Assembly (NCBI GenBank): GCA_003427395.1
Contig: BFEA01000041.1
Location: 1,709,380-1,733,340 of the forward strand
DNA: 23,961 nt
Source: Chara braunii
Taxonomy: Eukaryota > Streptophyta > Charophyceae > Charales > Characeae
Direction: 5' to 3'
Shown: positions 19,031 through 23,961 of the stretch, in pieces
How positions within the stretch are numbered: position 1 is the first letter of the stretch
Layout of the letters: each line of letters opens with the position of its first letter
The notes under the pieces: generated by a model
What the model saw: only the letters and a program-made list of their open reading frames with translations
Told to the model about the DNA's origin: nothing
The model's database searches: none
Made by a program: the position numbers and the translations under genes

Positions 19031-22000
19031 TAGAAACAATGAATGAGGTGAACCTTATAGATATGTTGTATAACAAAGACAAAAACTGAAATCTACTGAA
19101 AAAGAACGCAGACCTGGATTTAAGGACCCTCAATGTCAATGGTCTCGCCTCAGCCAAGAAGAATAAAAGGCAAACGATTATTGAACTTCTCAAAGAAGTG
19201 GGAGGCAAGAAATTGTCACATGTAATTTGCATTCAGGAAACACATCTATTAGATAAACCTCTACACAATTATAACCATAAGGAAATCTTGCCCCACATAG
19301 CATACAGACCGCATGCTCCCAGGCCAGGCAGTGCAGGAGTTGCCATATGGATACCACCAGAGTCAAAGGTAAAAGTGCTAAACTGGAAAGCGGATAAGCA
19401 GGAAGGCAGATGGATCTACATCCTAGCCAAAGTGAAGGATGAAGTTGTCAGTATACTTAATGTATACGGCCCAAACGAACCAACTGAACGCCAAGTTTTT
19501 TTTGAAGATATACTCCATAGACTGCCAATTGGATTCCCTGTCATCATGGCAGGGGACTTCAATGCAGCTCCGGAAAGAAACTTGGACAGATGGACTACCC
19601 CTTCTCCTTGTCTCGCATATATAGAAAATGACGAACAGATAATAGTTAATTTATGTCACTCGTCCAACCTCTTTGACTCATTTAGAAGGTTCAATCCAAC
19701 AGCCAAGTTTTTCTCGTGCTTCAGGAAAAACCAAACAAACAAAAATACTAAATCTAGAATTGACCTTATATTAGTGTCAGAGGAATTGCAAGGCGCTCTT
19801 TTGTTTGCTAATATTTTACCGCATAGTTGTTTCCCTGGCCTGGACCATTCATTGGCAGAAGCAGTTTTTTTTTTTCACAAGAAACCGGACCAAGGCAAGG
19901 GGTATTATAAATTGAACACATCTTATCTCAAGGATCCTAATTTCACGAAATAACTTGAAGATGTATGGCAATTCTGGAGGGAACAGAGAATCAGATTTCA
20001 CAATGAAATAGAATGGTTCAATAACGGTCTGGTTTTCCTAGGCCGTAAATGTAATGAATATTCCAAAGCAGTGGCTAACTTAAGACATCAAGAAGAAATA
20101 GAATTACATAAAAAAATTCAAGTACTACAAGAAAAGGAAACTAATTCATTATCCCCAGATGAGTTAGATTCTCTGGCCGAGGAGATCAGAGAAATGGATG
20201 ACCAACTCCTCAAATTCAAAGAATACAGATGGCAAGGTGCAAGGATCAGAGGGAAACTTAACAAACACTAGATGGACAGATCCATGGAAGCGAGATTCTT
20301 CTCTATGGCTAGAGCGAGAGTAGGCAGAACCACAATCGAAGCATTGACAGATCCTTTTGATTCAAACACACCACTAGCCACATCCACAGCAGCCAGCACC
20401 AAGATTGCCAGAGACTTCTATAAAGATCCGTTCACCTCCCATAATACCACCACCTCCAAAATCCCGCGATCTAGAGAGATAAATGAATTCCTTCTCCCAC
20501 TGAAAAAGTCTATCATAGAATTTCAAAAAGAAAAGCTAGAATTGTCACTATCTAAGGAAGAAATCTGGAAGACTTTAATTGTGATGGAGGAAGAAAAAAC
20601 ACCAGGAATAGACGGTCTCCCCAAGGAATTCTGGGAGTCCATGTGGGACAACCTTTCACAAGATCTTATGAATTTTTATCAAGAGGTTTGGATGACTGAG
20701 GACATGGGTGAGATTGTTAATCAAGGAGTCCTAACTCTATTATATAAAAAAGGAGATAAATCTAATATTAGAAATTATAGATCTATCACCCTACTCACAA
20801 TCGTATATAAGCTTGTAGCCAAAGCACTAGCAGATAGAATGACAAATGTCATAGCAGACATTATTCACCCGGCACAAACAGGGTTTAATACAGGTCGTAA
20901 TATAAAAGATAATATCCTGCTAATAAACGAACTCTTAAGAATCACATGCCAGTCCAAACACAATGCAGCTTTCATCTTTATTGATTTTGAAAAAACACAC
21001 GATCATATGGATTGGTATTTTTTAGACAAATGCCTTGAAAAAATGAACTTTGGTCCAAACTTCAGAAGATGGATAGAAATCCTACACCAAAGAGCATCTA
21101 CTAGAATCTTCATAAATGGTAATGTCACCCCCCCCATTTAACTTACAGAGATCAGTCAGACAAGGTGATCCTATTACTCCCTTCCTATTCATCATAATTA
21201 TGGAAGCCCTAACGGCCAACCTCAGTACACATAAGGACGTAAAGAGAATACGAATCTCATCCATTCCAGAAAAAACAATTTTTATATGTTCCCTGTTCGC
21301 GGATGATCTCTCATTGATAGTGGATGCAACCATAGAGAATATGGAAGCAATTAAAGTTCTGCTAAATAAATTTAGTGAATTATCTGACATGAAGGTTAAC
21401 TGGGGAGAAAAAAATCTGGGGTGATGGATTCATCATCAAGGGGTTATACCACTTGAAACCCCTTGTATTAAATGGGTCCATAAAGAAACGTCAATTAGAA
21501 TCCTTGGTATCTCTCTATCAGCAGAAGGGAAACCAACGACTAATGGTGGAACTATTATGCAAAGTGTCAATTCTAAATTGGAACTATGAAAAAATAAACA
21601 TACCTCTATCATTGGTCGCTCTTTAATAATCAACAATGTAATTTTGGCATCAACATGGTACAAATCTGCAATATGGGCATTGGATGAACCATCAACTAAA
21701 TCTCTCCAACAACTGCTTAGAGCCTTCCTATGGAGAGGCAACCACGACCTCAAGAACGTCATTAGCAGAGTAGCCTGGACGTCCATCATACAACCCAAGT
21801 CAAAAGGGGGATTGAAAATCATCGATCCTTCTACTCAAACTATGACTCTATCCATACAATGGGTTAAGAGGCTTCTTTTTAATCCACAGACGCCCTGGAG
21901 TGCTATGGCATGGGAGCAAATTAGAAGACTAGCACCCCTCACTGGGAAAGAGGTAGATCCAACATTGTTGCTAGAAAACCGGACATGGTCGATTCCAAAA

Positions 22001-23665
22001 AACACACAAAGAAACCATTCCGCCCGAGGTCTTACGGATAGGGAAGAGGCAAGCCAGGACATCAGTAAAGACCCTTTCTGGATAAATATTCTCAAGACTT
22101 GGATAAAAATTCCCTTGCCTGACAAGCAACCCCTCAACAGGTGGGAAGATATTATTAGACAATCAATCTTCAACAACGAATAGATCAAGGACTCCCAAGG
22201 CTATACTCTACACTGCATGGAAAAACCTTGGAAGGGTTGGATAATAAAAGGTATAATAAGAATCAAAAACATCTGGGACGAAACAACTAGAGACTGAATT
22301 CTCCCTGAAGTCCTGCACAGCAAGCTCAAATATTGTCACCATGTGAGTGAAAGTCTAGACAGGATAGTGAATTTAATTCCTCTAGAGTGGATTTGGATCC
22401 TCAAAAAAGGAAAGTCATTGCAAGAAAGCGATTGGGTGGGTATAAGGAACAAACCCCAGGTAGTGGGAAACATCCTTATCCCCCCGACCCAGGATTCATT
22501 AGCGCTCACATGTTTATTTTTCTTAAAGGAGGATAATTTAGTAATCCACCTCCCTGAAAATAAGACTGAATGGATTCCAAAAGACCAAATGTTCAGAATT
22601 AGGGTACTCCAAAAATATTCTTCATCATAGCTGGCCTTTAGACCAGCGGTCGACATTGCGGATCTCCCAATGGACCCAGCAGCCTGGACATGGAATGCAA
22701 ATAACAAGAAAGGAAGAAACTTCACTCGATCCTTACACTCCCTTTCAGTCAAATCAACCTATCGAATGTTCAGACCCGCAATTAACCTCAAGGACAGAGT
22801 TGTAACAAGATGGATGCAACAGTTAAATATAAGTAAGGAGGACCTGAGATTAGTTCGTTGGTTCAAAGAAGCAAAATCAAAGGCATCTAAGATTGTCTCG
22901 CTACAGTGGCAAATAGAACACCGTTGTCTACCCACTAATGATTGGTTGATAAGTAGGTCCTCTCTGGAGAAAAAAAGGTTGGCAGAACCTTGGTGTAAAC
23001 TCTGCAAATCAGCCTTCCCGAGTAGGAAGATCCTGGAAACTATAGAACACATCTTTCTAGCATGCCCAGGTTTCATTTGGCTATGGAGATGGTGGGATCG
23101 CATATGGGGTCAGCTGGAAACATCTCAACCATGGCCATGGGGATGGAAAGTAATTCTGCTAGAAGTCTGGTATCCGGAACAAATAGACAATTTCACTCAG
23201 AATCTATTCATATTGGGAAGAAGAGCAATACTATGGGCAATATGGCAAAGAAGATGCACCAATGAATGAGACAAGGTTAGACTCGATGGTCCAGAATTCA
23301 CTGACAACATTAAACAGCAAGTGCAAAATGACATCCTGGTGCAGTGGGAAAAGTTAAAAGACAAATTGCAACACAACTCCTCAAAAGCAGACATCCTTAA
23401 AGCAATCAAATTCTTCAGCACTGATTGGCTTGGGGGAGACAAAGGGGGAAAGATTGGAAGGATAGAATGGAAAGGAGAGATAGGAGAAGATGGGCAGAAA
23501 GTAAACAGGAATTACAAACTGTTTTTCAATAATTGGTCTGAGATAGATCCCTCCATTCCCCTTCGTTCTATGTTAGACTTCTCAAATCCCTTCCCCCCAT
23601 CCCCTAATGTTGTTGTCCCTTTGTCTTGGCATGGCCTGGAATCCAATGAGGAATCAAATTCCTGA
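19027..23665 (+). pseudogene. LINE B ORF2: endonuclease-reverse transcriptase (broken)
   Basis: The original length is 1,546 codons including the stop, once one extra C in the run at 21128-21135 is discounted. The APE-like endonuclease keeps all expected motifs: NVNGLA, QETH (19234), NVYGPNE, GDFNAAP (about 19552), SRIDLIL (19753) and GLDH (about 19840). The RT follows: KTPGIDGLP (about 20600), YKKGDKSNIRNYRSITLL, HPAQTGF, FIDFEKTHD (Tyr of the usual KAYD changed to His), SVRQGDP and FADD (21296-21307). The tail holds WCKLC...HIFLACP (about 22990-23070), like plant zf-RVT, then a Gly-Lys-rich end. No RNase H seen. Stops: 19087, 19951, 20269, 21422, 21587, 22181, 22295, 22628 and 23267. Seven of these nine are TGG in LINE A. 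Confidence 0.9.
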
Positions 23666-23804
23666 AAATGAGCACTTACAAAGTAAGAGTAAGGCACTGT
23701 ACTGAGCTAGGAGTAAAAGTTCTTCTCATCTGGCGCCCTATTCTGGGTGAAGAGGCTCAAGCCTGATCTCTGTCAAGCATTATCAGAGCTATTCTTTATG
23801 TAAT

Positions 23805-23856
23805 GGGACGCTGGACCCGTTTTCCAGCAGGTGCAGCTCCCCACCAATAGATGGAG
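23805..23856 (+). other. Conserved 3'UTR block with hairpin, LINE B
   Basis: Counterpart of 13368-13419. GCTGGA (23810-23815) and TCCAGC (23823-23828) flank the loop CCCGTTT, identical to LINE A. The downstream part (CTCCCCAC-AATAGATGGAG) is also kept. Confidence 0.75.
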
Positions 23857-23874
23857 TGACCAAAGGAAATCATA

Positions 23875-23906
23875 GTAGGTAGGGATGCTCTTGTCACCCT
23901 ACCTAC
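23875..23906 (+). other. 3'-terminal stem-loop, LINE B
   Basis: GTAGGTAGGG pairs perfectly with CCCTACCTAC (10 bp) around a 12-base loop, ATGCTCTTGTCA, 18 bases before the poly(A). Compared with LINE A the loop keeps TGCTCTT and TCA, while the stem has changed on both sides with pairing maintained. Confidence 0.8.
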
Positions 23907-23924
23907 CATGGTTTTCAATAGTTC

Positions 23925-23952
23925 AAAAAAAAAAAAAAAAAAAAAAAAAAAA
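23925..23952 (+). other. Poly(A) tail of LINE B
   Basis: 28 A residues, then nine bases (CAAGAAGAC) to the window end. It marks the 3' end of LINE B. Confidence 0.93.
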
Positions 23953-23961
23953 CAAGAAGAC
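23953..23961 (+). repeat. Putative target-site duplication of LINE B, right copy (cut by window edge)
   Basis: CAAGAAGAC, matching 2209-2217. If correct, sequence beyond the window should resume LINE C. Confidence 0.55.

Larger units (their letters stand above)
23666..23924 (+). other. LINE B 3'UTR
   Basis: Non-coding, 259 bases. It shares three islands with LINE A in the same order: CGCCC...GGGTG (23734-23749), the 52-base block (23805-23856) and the terminal hairpin. The rest is diverged. Confidence 0.75.
2218..23952 (+). mobile_element. LINE B: near full-length L1-like non-LTR retrotransposon, split by LINE A
   Basis: The element consists of 2218-2899 and 13528-23952, separated by LINE A and one copy of its target-site duplication. 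Order: 5'UTR (about 2.0 kb), ORF1 (14826-19026), ORF2 (19027-23665), 3'UTR, 28-base poly(A). There are no LTRs, integrase or protease. Structure and protein motifs place it with L1-like LINEs of plants. It is inactive, with many stop codons and one 1-bp insertion in each ORF, but no large deletion is visible. The lengths of ORF1 (1,400 codons) and ORF2 (1,546 codons), stops included, come out exact once those two insertions are discounted. It is older than LINE A, which sits inside it. The exact 5' end (2218 to about 2226) is inferred. Confidence 0.8.

Noticed and set aside
9005-23665. In-frame TGA codons at conserved Trp positions, suggesting a code in which TGA means Trp
   Set aside because: TAG replaces Trp at several of the same kind of sites, TAA stops also occur, TGG is common throughout, and the frames carry real indels. 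This is pseudogene decay.
2786-23952. Two LINEs in a simple head-to-tail array, with LINE B starting directly at the LINE A poly(A)
   Set aside because: The 17-bp flanking duplication with unrelated sequence beyond it, and 5'UTR homology on both sides of LINE A, fit a nested insertion better.
955-23961. LTR retrotransposon, retrovirus-like or DNA transposon origin
   Set aside because: No long terminal repeats, protease, integrase or transposase. The APE-like endonuclease, RT order, poly(A) tails and target-site duplications are LINE features.
1-23961. CRISPR arrays, tRNA, rRNA or bacterial operon signals
   Set aside because: None seen. Repeats are microsatellite, 5'UTR or ORF1 repeats, and gene structure and poly(A) tails are eukaryotic.

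Overview
This window looks like repeat-rich nuclear DNA of a eukaryote. I see no functional host gene, RNA gene or prokaryotic feature. It is filled by decayed non-LTR retrotransposons (LINEs). Their ORF2 has an L1-type order: endonuclease, reverse transcriptase, then a zinc-binding tail resembling the plant zf-RVT domain. ORF1 carries a DUF4283-like module followed by a zinc knuckle. That combination suggests a streptophyte (land plant or charophyte alga). The genus cannot be told from the sequence alone.

The layout is best read as three nested insertions. The oldest is LINE C (about 955-2217), a fragment of a different family with an inverted 5' part, which looks like a twin-priming product. 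LINE B (2218-2899 plus 13528-23952, about 11.1 kb) appears to have inserted into LINE C. A 9-bp match, CAAGAAGAC, lies just before its proposed 5' end and just after its poly(A) at the window edge. LINE A (2900-13510, about 10.6 kb) inserted into the 5'UTR of LINE B. Its 17-bp perfect target-site duplication, GTCATCTCATCTGAAGG, lies at 2883-2899 and 13511-13527.

A and B are diverged members of one family and share the same plan. Each has a 1.9-2.0 kb 5'UTR with repeats and a pyrimidine-rich leader, an unusually long ORF1 (about 1,400 codons), ORF2 (about 1,545 codons) whose start abuts the ORF1 stop, a 3'UTR with conserved hairpins, and a poly(A) tail. Both are pseudogenes with no shared stop codon. 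Most of their nonsense mutations hit Trp codons (TGG to TGA or TAG). LINE A has also lost 449 bp of ORF2 and key endonuclease residues.

The left edge (1-954) holds a (CA)n microsatellite and sequence in which I recognise nothing. The most interesting biology is a hairpin just upstream of both poly(A) tails with an almost invariant loop and compensatory stem changes. It is a candidate 3' recognition structure for the reverse transcriptase.
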